Assembly: GCA_025352785.1 (NCBI GenBank)
Contig: JANXSD010000006.1
Coordinates: 1 to 34,029 of the forward strand
From: Bacteroidota bacterium
GTDB lineage: Bacteria > Bacteroidota > Bacteroidia > AKYH767-A > OLB10
Direction: 5' to 3'
Length of the DNA stretch: 34,029 nucleotides
The position numbers were made by a program, and so were the translations under genes. Of this stretch, positions 9,235 through 17,761 are shown piece by piece. The first letter of the stretch is position 1. Each line of letters opens with the position of its first letter. The notes under the pieces are model-generated. The model was not told where the DNA came from, searched no databases, and saw nothing but the letters and a program-made list of their open reading frames with translations.

Positions 9235-9912
9235 ATGGAACTAAATATGGGATCTTCGTGGAATGAACACTTGAAAAGTGAATTTTCGAAAGATTATTTT
9301 CGTCAACTATTAAATTTTCTTGATCAACAAAAGATGAAAGGTGAAGTAATATTTCCTCCCACTGACAAAATTTTTGCGGCTTTTAAATATACTCCATTTG
9401 ATAGCGTTAAAGTGGTAATTCTTGGTCAGGATCCTTACCATGGCGATGACCAAGCAAACGGGCTATCATTTTCGGTAAGTAAAGGACTTCGTAAACCGCC
9501 ATCATTGCTTAACATATTTAAGGAGTTGAATCGTGATGTAGGGATGCCTATTCCTGAAAATGGAAACCTTGAATCATGGGCAAAACAAGGTGTTCTCCTG
9601 TTAAACGCAATTTTAACGGTCGGAGCAAATAATCCTGGGTCACATCAAAAAAAGGGCTGGGAACAATTTACCGATGCAGTAATCCAAGAACTCAATTCAA
9701 ATGGAAATGGAATCATTTTTATTCTTTGGGGATTATATGCTAAATCTAAAATAGCAATGATTGACACTACCAAGCATTTTATTTTAGAAGCAGCGCATCC
9801 CTCACCATTGGCAAGAACTGGATTTGCAGGTTGCAAACATTTTTCAAAAGCAAATGAAATATTATTATCGATTAATAAATCACCAATTGATTGGAGCAGA
9901 GATTTATCTTGA
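9235..9912 (+). CDS. ung: Uracil-DNA glycosylase, family 1
   Basis: 225 residues, typical length. It removes uracil from DNA to start base excision repair. All family-1 motifs are present: the water-activating loop 'GQDPYHG' with catalytic Asp66; 'LLLNAILTVGANNPGSH' (about 121-136), whose Asn binds uracil; and 'HPSPLARTG' with catalytic His188 in the DNA-intercalation loop. It is cytoplasmic. The start is either the ATG at 9235 or the in-frame ATG at 9247; an AAAAAGGA stretch 6-13 bp ahead of 9235 supports the first. The BamA-like gene begins 28 bp after the stop, so they may be cotranscribed. No promoter box was found. Confidence 0.96.
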   Translation: MELNMGSSWNEHLKSEFSKDYFRQLLNFLDQQKMKGEVIFPPTDKIFAAFKYTPFDSVKVVILGQDPYHGDDQANGLSFSVSKGLRKPPSLLNIFKELNRDVGMPIPENGNLESWAKQGVLLLNAILTVGANNPGSHQKKGWEQFTDAVIQELNSNGNGIIFILWGLYAKSKIAMIDTTKHFILEAAHPSPLARTGFAGCKHFSKANEILLSINKSPIDWSRDLS

Positions 9913-9940
9913 TTAATAAATTCTGATTAATTTCAACGCA

Positions 9941-11713
9941 ATGTTTTCTAAGATAAAATACAAGAGGTGTTTGAAATTACTGATTTGTTTCGGTCTATTA
10001 TTGCTTTCGAATAATTTGAGTGCGCAATTTATTGTGCATTATCAAGCGATAAATTTTTCAGAAAAAAAAATCGTGAATGACTTAGAAAGCAATCTCCAAA
10101 AAAGTGCTCCTGCTCGAAATGAAAGCGATGTTCAAAATCAAATACGCAATTCCATTTCTTCACTTTATGGCGATGGATATCTCACGGCAAATGCAGATAG
10201 TATTTTAAAAGTGGATTCTATTGTTCAAGTGTGGTGGAATATTGGCGAACGATTTCAGTTTGCCACATTACGTACTAAAAAGTCGGATGAAGGTGTGTTA
10301 TCTGCTGCTGGTGTTCGTGATAGGTTGTATCGAAAAAAGGCATTTTCTCCTTCACGGTTTGCTCGATTAAATAATTCGTTGTTAAACTGGGAAGCGAATA
10401 ATGGTTATCCATTTGCAATTGTAAAAATGGATAGTGTTACCATTAAAAAAAATAATATCGATGGTGTATTGTTAGTTGATAAAGGTCCTTTTATTGTAAT
10501 TGATACAATAGAAATAAAAGGGAACGCGAAACTTTCAAAGATTTATTTATTGAATTATCTTTCATTGAAACCGGGTGAACCATATAACCAAGATTTAATA
10601 AATCGTATTTCCACACGTATTCGAGAATTACCTTTTGTATCAGAAGCTCGGCCATTTGAAATTGCTTTTCTCCCAGGATTAGCTCGTCCCGTTTTTTTCC
10701 TTCAACAAAAAAAAGCAAGTCAGTTTAATGGAATTATCGGACTACAACCTGATAATTCTCAAACAGGTAAAACATACATAACAGGTGATATTCAATTACG
10801 CTTACACAATGCATTTGGAAGAGCAGAGTTGCTTGATTTAAATTGGACAAATCCGCAGCCACGAACACAGGATTTAAAAATAAAATTTAGCTATCCATTT
10901 TTATTCAATACACCACTTGGTGCCGACATTGATTTAACACTTTACAAAAAAGACTCTATTTATCTTGAGTTTAATCGTCAGTTAGGTGCGCGATATTATT
11001 TGAGTGGAAACAATTCGTTCAAAGTGTTTGTTGGAAGAAAAACCAGCAATCTGATTTCTACAAAGGGATATGCTAATGCAACAACACTTCCCACTTTCGC
11101 AGATGTAGCTGCCAATACGTATGGTATCGGATTTCAGTTCGAAAAATTGGATTATAGATTAAATCCACGTCAAGGTTATTCAATTGAATTTACCGCTGCA
11201 GCAGGAATTAGAAAGATAACAAAAAACAGTAAAATAAATGAAGCCGTTTATGATAGTGTTGATTTAAAAACTACGCAATATAAAGGCGAAATGCATGGTG
11301 ATATTTATTTCCCAATAGCAGCGAGAAGTGTTTTGAATATTGGAACAAGCGCCGCATATTTGCAAAGTCCAACAATTTTCGAAAACGAATTATTTCGCTT
11401 TGGCGGATTAAAATCGCTTCGTGGATTTGATGAATCATCACTATTAGCATCACACTATATCATCGGCAAAGCTGAATACCGTTTCATCCTTGAACAAAAT
11501 TCTTACCTTCTTTTATTTTATAACGTAGCTTACTACGAACGAACAGGCTCAACACTATTTTTAACCGACACTCCTTATGGATTTGGTGCGGGATTGACTT
11601 TTGAAACAAGACTCGGAATATTTTCTTTCACGTATGCATTAGGAAGCCAGCAGGACAATCCGATTGTTTTTCGATCAGCAAAAATCCACTTCGGATTAAT
11701 TAATTATTTTTAA
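9941..11713 (+). CDS. BamA/TamA family outer membrane protein
   Basis: 590 residues. A signal peptide spans about residues 1-28 ('LLICFGLLLLSNNLSAQ'). Residues ~30-260 hold POTRA-like periplasmic repeats: 'GPFIVIDTIEIKGNAKLSKIYLLNYLSLKPGEPYNQDLINRISTRI' is a clear POTRA domain. The rest is an Omp85-type barrel: 'FGGLKSLRGF' (G488-F496 holds the conserved (V/I)RGF-type loop that plugs the pore), and the chain ends in Phe. It is shorter than BamA (about 800 residues in this phylum) and has fewer POTRA repeats, so a TamA-like or specialised Omp85 is likelier than the essential BamA. Predicted role: inserting or secreting outer-membrane proteins, or lipid handling. Located between ung and era; gap to era 171 bp. 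Confidence 0.88.
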   Translation: MFSKIKYKRCLKLLICFGLLLLSNNLSAQFIVHYQAINFSEKKIVNDLESNLQKSAPARNESDVQNQIRNSISSLYGDGYLTANADSILKVDSIVQVWWNIGERFQFATLRTKKSDEGVLSAAGVRDRLYRKKAFSPSRFARLNNSLLNWEANNGYPFAIVKMDSVTIKKNNIDGVLLVDKGPFIVIDTIEIKGNAKLSKIYLLNYLSLKPGEPYNQDLINRISTRIRELPFVSEARPFEIAFLPGLARPVFFLQQKKASQFNGIIGLQPDNSQTGKTYITGDIQLRLHNAFGRAELLDLNWTNPQPRTQDLKIKFSYPFLFNTPLGADIDLTLYKKDSIYLEFNRQLGARYYLSGNNSFKVFVGRKTSNLISTKGYANATTLPTFADVAANTYGIGFQFEKLDYRLNPRQGYSIEFTAAAGIRKITKNSKINEAVYDSVDLKTTQYKGEMHGDIYFPIAARSVLNIGTSAAYLQSPTIFENELFRFGGLKSLRGFDESSLLASHYIIGKAEYRFILEQNSYLLLFYNVAYYERTGSTLFLTDTPYGFGAGLTFETRLGIFSFTYALGSQQDNPIVFRSAKIHFGLINYF

Positions 11714-11872
11714 AAGTCGACATTTAGCATCCCAATTATCGATTTTTTTTATTTTAACCTGAAGGAAGGACTTACCAATGAATCCATAGAAATTTCTCTT
11801 TAAAAGAGTCTTCTGCTTGATTATACTAGGGATACGATAGCAATTTAGCCTCCAAACTCCGATCTTAAAGCC

Positions 11873-11880
11873 TATCTTTG
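11873..11880 (+). promoter_or_regulatory. -7 promoter box directly before era
   Basis: TATCTTTG fits TAnnTTTG. Only four bases separate it from the GTG start of era, so a transcript beginning the usual few bases downstream would have almost no leader. No good -33 TTG is seen. It could be a chance match. Confidence 0.4.
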
Positions 11881-11884
11881 CCTC

Positions 11885-12766
11885 GTGGAAAAGCATAAAT
11901 CAGGCTTCGTTAACATTATCGGTAAACCCAATGTAGGCAAGAGTACGCTTATGAATGCTATGCTGGGTCAGGATTTGTCAATCGTTACTTCAAAAGCCCA
12001 AACAACCCGTCATCGGATCAAAGGGATCATCAATACGGAAGAATATCAAATAGTTTTATCAGATACGCCAGGAATAATTAAGCCTGCCTACAAGTTGCAT
12101 GAGCGCATGTTGAATGTTGTTAATGAGACACTTACTGATGCAGATGTCGTAATCTATGTAACTGAAATAAGAGATCTCAAAATCGAAGATGATTTAAAAG
12201 AAAAAATTAAAAGTTTGTTGGTGCCATTTTTCGTGGTCATTAACAAGGTAGATGATTCGTATCAAGAGAAAGTAGAGTCGGCAGTTGCATTTTGGAAAGA
12301 GGAGTTAAATCCGATGGCAATAATTCCTATTTCTGCTTTGCATAATTTTAATTTGGATTCATTGTTAAATCGAATTGTGGAGGTTTTGCCAGAAGGTCCA
12401 GCCTATTTTGATAAGGACGATGATATCAGTGATCGAAATGTTCGTTTTTTTGCTGCTGAAATAATTCGTGAACAAATATTGAAATTATATCAAAAGGAAA
12501 TTCCTTATTCTGTGGAAGTAACCATTCCTACGTATAAAGAAAGTGAAACGATTGATCGTATTACGGCTATTGTATATTGTGCGCGCGAATCTCAAAAGGC
12601 AATTATACTCGGACATCAAGGAAAAGCAATTAAAAAACTCGGAATTGAATCACGAAAAAAATTGGAACTTTTCGTTGGAAAACAAGTGCATTTAGATCTT
12701 ACAATAAAAGTGCTTGATGATTGGCGTAACAACGAACGAATGCTTAAAGGATTCGGTTACGAATAA
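11885..12766 (+). CDS. era: GTPase Era
   Basis: 293 residues. Ras-like GTPase that binds 16S rRNA near its 3' end and helps 30S subunit maturation. G motifs: G1 'GKPNVGKS' (13-20), G2 around T40-T41 ('QTTRHR'), G3 'DTPG' (60-63), G4 'NKVD' (120-123), G5 'SAL' (150-152). The C-terminal KH domain (about 200-293) has 'GHQGKAIKKLG' (243-253), the RNA-binding GxxG loop type. The start is a GTG; there is no in-frame ATG nearby that keeps the G1 region. A -7 box ends four bases before it, hinting at a leaderless message. Der follows 74 bp downstream, a second ribosome-assembly GTPase, but a separate promoter is possible between them. Confidence 0.97.
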   Translation: MEKHKSGFVNIIGKPNVGKSTLMNAMLGQDLSIVTSKAQTTRHRIKGIINTEEYQIVLSDTPGIIKPAYKLHERMLNVVNETLTDADVVIYVTEIRDLKIEDDLKEKIKSLLVPFFVVINKVDDSYQEKVESAVAFWKEELNPMAIIPISALHNFNLDSLLNRIVEVLPEGPAYFDKDDDISDRNVRFFAAEIIREQILKLYQKEIPYSVEVTIPTYKESETIDRITAIVYCARESQKAIILGHQGKAIKKLGIESRKKLELFVGKQVHLDLTIKVLDDWRNNERMLKGFGYE

Positions 12767-12782
12767 AAATTATTCATCAAAA

Positions 12783-12812
12783 TTGATTTATTAAATTACG
12801 TTTATACCTTTC
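12783..12812 (+). promoter_or_regulatory. Candidate promoter of der
   Basis: TTG at 12783-12785, 19-nt spacer, TACCTTTC at 12805-12812: the Bacteroidota pattern with the last base of the -7 box changed from G to C. It lies 28 bp before the der ATG. Confidence 0.45.
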
Positions 12813-12840
12813 GGGAGAAAGAAAATTATATAAAATTATC

Positions 12841-14163
12841 ATGGCAAATATTGTAGCAATTGTAGGTCGACCGAATGTTGGGAAATCCACGCTTTTTAAT
12901 CGTCTTACAGAATCACGTAAAGCTATTGTTGATGAAACTTCAGGAGTAACACGCGATCGTCATTATGGAAAAGTTGATTGGAACGGAAGAGATTTTTCTG
13001 TGATTGATACGGGTGGTTATATCATGGGTTCAGATGATATTTTTGAAAAAGAAATTCAACGTCAAGTACAACTTGCAATTGAAGAAGCAAACATTATCAT
13101 TTTTGTTGTTGATGTTGCTTTTGGATTAAGTGATCTTGATAAAGATGTTGCGAATTTACTTCGTAAATCAAATAAAAAAGTTTTCTTAGTTGCCAATAAG
13201 GTAGATAGTGGAAAACGTGTCTATGACATCAATGAATTTTACGCATTAGGGCTTGGCGAAGTGTACGGAATTTCTGCAATGAGTGGAAGTGGAACTGGCG
13301 AATTGTTAGATGATATGGTTGCTGTTTTTGATCCAGAAGATGTGGTAGATCCAGATTTACCTAAGCTTGCAATTATTGGTCAGCCCAACGTTGGTAAATC
13401 ATCCATGATGAATACATTGATAGGCGAGGAGCGATCAATTGTAACCTCTATTGCAGGTACCACTCGCGACTCCATTTATAAGCGATACAATAGTTTTGGT
13501 TTTGATTTTTTATTAATTGATACTGCTGGCTTACGTAGAAAGAAAAATGTTAAAGAAGATATAGAATTTTATTCTGTAATGCGTTCGATAAGTGCTATTG
13601 AATCTTCTGATGTTTGTATGTTGATGATAGATGCTACGAATGGATTAACTGCGCAAGATTTAAATATTCTCCATCTCTGCGAACACAATAGAAAAGGCGT
13701 TGTGATTGTTGTCAATAAATGGGATCTTGTTGAGAAGGATACGAATTCTACAAAGAAGTTTGAAGAAACTATTCGTCAGAAGACAGCACCATTCGAAGAT
13801 ATTCCAATAGTTTTTACTTCATTGATTACAAAGCAAAGAGTTCATAAGGCACTTGAAACGGCCTTAAATGTTTTTCAGAATAAAACGAAAAAGATACCTA
13901 CCTCAAAACTGAATGCTATTCTATTACCTTATGTTCAGAACTATCCCCCGCCAATGCTGAAAGGGAAATCGGTAAGTATTAAGTACATCACGCAACTTCC
14001 AGGCAGTGTTCCTACGTTTATTTTCTTCTGTAACCATCCACAATATATTGCAGAATCGTATAAACGTTTCCTCGAAAATAAATTGAGAGAGAATTTCGAT
14101 TTTTCGGGTGTTCCGATAACAATCTATTTCAGAAGTAAAGAAAAATCGCGTGATAATGATTAG
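12841..14163 (+). CDS. der: Double GTPase Der (EngA)
   Basis: 440 residues, usual length. Two G domains in tandem followed by a KH-like domain, the unique layout of Der. First domain: 'GRPNVGKS' (9-16), 'DTGG' (56-59), 'NKVD' (119-122). Second: 'GQPNVGKS' (180-187), 'DTAG' (227-230), 'NKWD' (292-295). The KH-like C-terminus (about 350-440) includes 'YVQNYPPPMLKGKSVSIKYITQ' and 'FIFFCNHPQYIAESYKRFLENKLRE', typical of the family. Der acts in maturation of the 50S ribosomal subunit in the cytoplasm and is normally essential. The next gene is convergent and starts with a decayed fragment, 6 bp past the der stop; no terminator was seen. Confidence 0.97.
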   Translation: MANIVAIVGRPNVGKSTLFNRLTESRKAIVDETSGVTRDRHYGKVDWNGRDFSVIDTGGYIMGSDDIFEKEIQRQVQLAIEEANIIIFVVDVAFGLSDLDKDVANLLRKSNKKVFLVANKVDSGKRVYDINEFYALGLGEVYGISAMSGSGTGELLDDMVAVFDPEDVVDPDLPKLAIIGQPNVGKSSMMNTLIGEERSIVTSIAGTTRDSIYKRYNSFGFDFLLIDTAGLRRKKNVKEDIEFYSVMRSISAIESSDVCMLMIDATNGLTAQDLNILHLCEHNRKGVVIVVNKWDLVEKDTNSTKKFEETIRQKTAPFEDIPIVFTSLITKQRVHKALETALNVFQNKTKKIPTSKLNAILLPYVQNYPPPMLKGKSVSIKYITQLPGSVPTFIFFCNHPQYIAESYKRFLENKLRENFDFSGVPITIYFRSKEKSRDND

Positions 14164-14169
14164 AAAAAA

Positions 14170-14382
14170 TTAATTTCCATTATCATCAATCCATTGTCCA
14201 ATAAGTTGAAGTCTCTTTTTCTGAATAATTTCTAACACAACTTCTAGTTGAAAATAATTCATCGGTTTTTCTAAAACAGAAACTACCTATTTGTTATTCT
14301 TAAAAGTATCCATACGATGACTATCTGCATTGCAGGACAATATAATTAAGTGACTATTTTTCCTGTAGTTTTGATCAATATA
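14170..14382 (-). pseudogene. Decayed C-terminal half of a CheY-like receiver domain
   Basis: One minus-strand frame between the patatin and der genes reads about 71 codons broken by a single TAG at 14287-14289. The first part contains 'HLIILSCNADSHRM', like the fourth strand of a receiver domain ending in the conserved Ser/Thr position. The second contains 'VVSVLEKPMNYFQLEVVL', with the conserved Lys-Pro of receiver domains and the following helix. The phosphate-accepting Asp half and any output domain are missing; upstream the frame closes at a TGA (14386-14388) just before the patatin stop codon. So this looks like the tail of a response regulator that was truncated and inactivated. Identification is by motif and secondary-structure pattern only. 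Confidence 0.55.
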
Positions 14383-14389
14383 GTTTCAA

Positions 14390-16684
14390 TTAATACAGAG
14401 CCTTTTTGTTAAATAAAATATATCCTATATGAAACATTAATGCCACTGGTTTGTCACGCTTATAATAATAATTTAAGGAGAGGCTAATGGGTCCTATTGG
14501 ACTGTTGTAAACTGGATTAATTGTTCCAACAAGGTATCGCTTGCCGAATACCTCACCGTATTTTGCTTTATAATTATTGTCAAGCAAAATCTCTTGATAA
14601 GGTTGAAATAAATATCCTTCTAATCGAATATCTATATTATTAGAAATACTTATAATGTTTTTTATCCCCACGCCTGCATAATTATGCGCATGAAAAAATT
14701 CAAGAAATTGTGTTTGCATATCTAAGAGTGGTTGATACGCTGGTGCCTCAGAAACGGAAGCAATATACGTCGAAAAAAAATCTTGTTTACTAAGCGTGGC
14801 CTCAAACGATGCACCAATTTTATATCGTCCTATTTGAGCAAAGTAATTGTCGTATTTTAATAGAGCTGAAAACCATTCATGAAATTGATCTGGATATTTA
14901 CTAAGGATACCTTTGTTTCCAGGTGTTGTTATTTCAGTGCCTCTGGTATACCTTAAGCGCAATTCAAAGTAGGTTCCTTGGTTGGCATATAATTTTCTAT
15001 TTAATGTATTTCTTTCAAATTTTAGAAAACATGAAATTCCTTCAAAACTCGATTGATCAGTTGTGTCGGATTCACTAAAACTACGAGTTAAATAATAACG
15101 ATCTTTTAATTTAAACCAATTTGAACCACCCATCATTTTCCCCTTATTCCGAATAGGCATTCCAATGGATAATCCATAACTACGATCATATTGAACGAGA
15201 AAGGATGGTTTTACGTCCTGATTAAATGCATTACTACTCTTATAATAATCCCATTGATTAACAGTTGCCAACGGTTCTAAATATATCGGAAATTTCCCTG
15301 GCAAATCATAGCGTAATCGTATTTGACCAGAATTATAAAACTTACCAAAATATATATTCCCATTAATCTTTAAACTGTTTTCTCCCCAAATATTATGTTG
15401 AATGCCAATAAACCCAGTATTGGTTGGACGCGAAGAAACATTGCCACCAAAATCGAGAAAAATTCCTTTGTTTTTTTTAACATCTAAATGTAAATCATAA
15501 TTTCCCGTTTCTTTATTAAAAATTAATCTTGGAAAAATATAACGCTGATTATCGTCTGCAACTAGCTTAAACCAATTCTTTTTTAATTGTTGAAGACTCA
15601 TGCATTGATTTCGCGGATTTAAAGTCTTTCGAATGTAGGTAGCTTCATCTTCACTTACTCCATACACATAAATTCCGTCAATAGAAATGTTAAAACACGT
15701 TTCTTGTAATTTATACCGCTTCGCCGTTAACTCTTTACTATTATCTTGTCGTTTTATAGCTAACTTAAGAGCTGGAATATTTCTCAGTGTAGCTTTATAT
15801 CCACTATCAATTGCATTTTTAATATTGTATAAATCAAATGACAATGAACCTATACTTTTAATATTAGGTTCTATTAAAAAATCTTGTACTCTAGGTAAAG
15901 TAGTATTAGTGGTATGTGTAATCATGGTTTTTAACTGACTTAAAAAATTACCTTCATTAGGTATGTCCGGAAGTCCTGCTGCGCTAACACCAATTATTAC
16001 ATCGGGATTAAAATCATTCAGCATAATGTCAGAGGGGAAATTATTATAAATTCCACCATCATATAATATATTATCACCAACTAAAACGGGAGCATAATAA
16101 AAGGGATAAGCCATTGATGCTCTTACTGCAAATGCAAGATCTCCTTTTTTAAAAATAATTGGCTTTTTTGCAGTTATATCCGCTGAAACGCAACGGAATG
16201 GAACTAATAAACTATCGAAATTGTAATTTGCAACAGCGATTGGTGATGCCATGCTTTGCATAAGTCCATAATTTATTTCAGCGGGATTTACTACATTACT
16301 TGGAAGCTGCGTTCTAAAGGTAGAGTCAATAATTAATTTAATAGATATCCATCCTGCATCAAGTGGATCACTTTTAAAATAATATAAATTGTCGTCGCTA
16401 AACTTTCCACTTACCGTTTTAACAAAATCAGTTGAGGTAACCATTTGTTCTATTTGGTCGGGTGTTAATCCAGAAGCATATAAACTACCCACTAATGCTC
16501 CTGCCGAAGTTCCTGTAATATAGTCAATCGGAATATGATTCTCTTCCAGCGCTTTTAATACGCCTATATGCGCCATACCTCTTACTCCGCCACCACTTAA
16601 AACAAGTCCTACGCTTTGTGCACTTGCAACTCCTGAAAGGAAGCAACAAAACATAAGGTATAAAAATGTAAGTTTTATGTTCAT
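14390..16684 (-). CDS. Patatin-like phospholipase with C-terminal outer-membrane barrel
   Basis: 764 residues. Signal peptide about 1-23 ('FCCFLSGVASAQS'). The patatin domain (about 25-300) has all active-site parts: oxyanion-hole loop 'GGGVRGMAHIGVL' (31-43), nucleophile Ser60 in 'GTSAG', and the dyad Asp209 in 'YDGGIYNNFP'. Residues ~320-400 look like a POTRA-type domain ('DGIYVYGVSEDEATYIRKTL'), and the rest is an Omp85-type beta barrel ('LRLRYTRGTE', 'IGPISLSLNYYYK') ending in Leu-Tyr. This is the layout of PlpD-like type Vd proteins and of their Bacteroidota relatives: a lipase carried on its own outer-membrane barrel. It probably hydrolyses phospholipids in or outside the outer membrane. 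It lies 30 bp after the BtuF-like gene but has its own -7 box there. Confidence 0.92.
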   Translation of the reverse strand: MNIKLTFLYLMFCCFLSGVASAQSVGLVLSGGGVRGMAHIGVLKALEENHIPIDYITGTSAGALVGSLYASGLTPDQIEQMVTSTDFVKTVSGKFSDDNLYYFKSDPLDAGWISIKLIIDSTFRTQLPSNVVNPAEINYGLMQSMASPIAVANYNFDSLLVPFRCVSADITAKKPIIFKKGDLAFAVRASMAYPFYYAPVLVGDNILYDGGIYNNFPSDIMLNDFNPDVIIGVSAAGLPDIPNEGNFLSQLKTMITHTTNTTLPRVQDFLIEPNIKSIGSLSFDLYNIKNAIDSGYKATLRNIPALKLAIKRQDNSKELTAKRYKLQETCFNISIDGIYVYGVSEDEATYIRKTLNPRNQCMSLQQLKKNWFKLVADDNQRYIFPRLIFNKETGNYDLHLDVKKNKGIFLDFGGNVSSRPTNTGFIGIQHNIWGENSLKINGNIYFGKFYNSGQIRLRYDLPGKFPIYLEPLATVNQWDYYKSSNAFNQDVKPSFLVQYDRSYGLSIGMPIRNKGKMMGGSNWFKLKDRYYLTRSFSESDTTDQSSFEGISCFLKFERNTLNRKLYANQGTYFELRLRYTRGTEITTPGNKGILSKYPDQFHEWFSALLKYDNYFAQIGRYKIGASFEATLSKQDFFSTYIASVSEAPAYQPLLDMQTQFLEFFHAHNYAGVGIKNIISISNNIDIRLEGYLFQPYQEILLDNNYKAKYGEVFGKRYLVGTINPVYNSPIGPISLSLNYYYKRDKPVALMFHIGYILFNKKALY

Positions 16685-16694
16685 AGCGTTATTG

Positions 16695-16702
16695 CAAAAA
16701 TA
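16695..16702 (-). promoter_or_regulatory. -7 promoter box before the patatin gene
   Basis: On the minus strand TATTTTTG (TAnnTTTG) ends 10 bp before the ATG of the patatin gene, in the 30-bp gap after the BtuF-like gene. No -33 TTG is seen; the two genes may also share a transcript. Confidence 0.4.
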
Positions 16703-16714
16703 AATGTTGCATTC

Positions 16715-17524
16715 TTAATTCCTATTTTTTAATTGAGATAACAACGTTTGGAAATAGGAAGGCGCATTTATTAATCTTGAGCCATACCATGAGAAGAATT
16801 CTCCATCTACCAAAACTACTTCAATTTCAGGTAATAACTCCTCTAAGGCAAATTTATGTTTTTCCTTAAAAGGAAATGGTTCTGAAGAGAGAAATAGGAA
16901 GTCAATGTTTAACGCTTTTAATTCTTCGATGGTTGTTTGTGGATATCGATTCTTCTGCTCAAATACTGGGTGAAGTAAACAGCTTTTTAGCATCTCACAA
17001 ATAAAAGTGTCTTCACCAATGCTAATAAATGGCTGTTGCCAGATTAGATATGCGACACGGTTTTTTATTAATCTATCCTTTGACATGAAATTGGATAGTA
17101 AATTAAAGTTTTTGTAAATCTCATTATTTAAATCTGTAGATTTTAACGTAGTATTAGTGATACTTCCTATTTCTTTAATCATAGATGTAGCATCATCAAG
17201 ATTTTTTATGTCACTAATCCACACGGGAAATTTTTTCATCAAAATGGTTAATCCCTCTTTGGTATTTTCTTCTTTATTCGCTAAGATCAAATCTGGCTGT
17301 AAGGAATTTATTAATTCGATATTAATATCTTTCGTGCCACCAATGTGTTGCTTATTCCGATACCATTTATTGGGATGAATGCAAAATTTTGTAATGCCAA
17401 TAACACGATCCTCCAATCCTAAATCAAAAAGCAATTCCGTTTGTGATGGGACTAATGAAACAATCCTCTTTGGAAAAGCAGGAACTTCAACAAAACGGTT
17501 TAATTGATCAATGTATACTGGCAA
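16715..17524 (-). CDS. Helical-backbone metal receptor, BtuF-like binding protein
   Basis: 269 residues. The fold is that of the cobalamin/siderophore (BtuF/FepB-type) binding proteins: 'PKRIVSLVPSQTELLFDLGLEDRVIGIT' at the start, 'IGGTKDINIELINSLQPDLILANKEEN', then a long helix and 'LIWQQPFISIGEDTFICEML'. Unlike normal members it has no signal peptide or lipoprotein Cys; the family domain begins within the first 20 residues, so as written the product stays in the cytoplasm. The start is TTG (17522-17524): there is an upstream in-frame stop and no ATG that keeps the first strand. No permease or ATPase gene is nearby. It has a good promoter inside repeat copy B. A ligand cannot be read from the sequence; vitamin B12 or another metal chelate is likely. 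Confidence 0.82.
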   Translation of the reverse strand: MPVYIDQLNRFVEVPAFPKRIVSLVPSQTELLFDLGLEDRVIGITKFCIHPNKWYRNKQHIGGTKDINIELINSLQPDLILANKEENTKEGLTILMKKFPVWISDIKNLDDATSMIKEIGSITNTTLKSTDLNNEIYKNFNLLSNFMSKDRLIKNRVAYLIWQQPFISIGEDTFICEMLKSCLLHPVFEQKNRYPQTTIEELKALNIDFLFLSSEPFPFKEKHKFALEELLPEIEVVLVDGEFFSWYGSRLINAPSYFQTLLSQLKNRN

Positions 17525-17552
17525 ATTAATTTTGTTTTATAATTAGTTAAAC

Positions 17553-17585
17553 CAAATGTATTGATGATTATGTTCAAAAATACAA
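17553..17585 (-). promoter_or_regulatory. Promoter of the BtuF-like gene, inside repeat B
   Basis: On the minus strand: TTTG at 17583-17586, 22-nt spacer, TACATTTG at 17553-17560, which is the full Bacteroidota consensus. It ends 28 bp before the TTG start. The matching bases in copy A are TTCG and TACATTTA, so that copy is weaker. Confidence 0.6.
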
Positions 17586-17596
17586 AGTAATTTTTT

Positions 17597-17626
17597 ATCC
17601 AACGATTTTTTAAAATCGTTGGATAG
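17597..17626. other. 14-bp perfect hairpin within repeat B
   Basis: TATCCAACGATTTT (17597-17610) pairs with AAAATCGTTGGATA (17613-17626), leaving two bases between arms (four or more unpaired in practice). It is upstream of the promoter at 17553-17585, so it is not a terminator for that gene; a T-run is absent. A structured inverted repeat of this sort fits a short mobile element or a protein-binding site. Confidence 0.7.
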
Positions 17627-17761
17627 CATTGTCTATGAAACTATTTTTAAACAAAGTATTAATGAAAAAGAACAATAATATTGGATTAAATTTTAGACAC
17701 ACTTAGTGTTTGCTCCTAAATTCCGACAAATAAGTTATAAAGATATTGCTCTAATGAAAAT

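Larger units (their letters stand above)
17551..17692. repeat. Intergenic repeat copy B (pairs with 8274-8416)
   Basis: Diverged copy of the element at 8274-8416, same orientation, collinear with one 1-nt gap and roughly three quarters identical by hand count. This copy keeps a 14-bp hairpin (17597-17626) and, at its left end, a full promoter reading leftward into the BtuF-like gene. It lies between that gene and the terminator of the cystathionine beta-synthase-type gene, just as copy A lies between mgtE and the lipoprotein terminator. Confidence 0.75.

Noticed and set aside
11696-11896. 66-codon minus-strand frame between the BamA-like gene and era
   Set aside because: It overlaps the ends of both neighbours, has no recognisable domain or start signal, and opposes the local gene direction.
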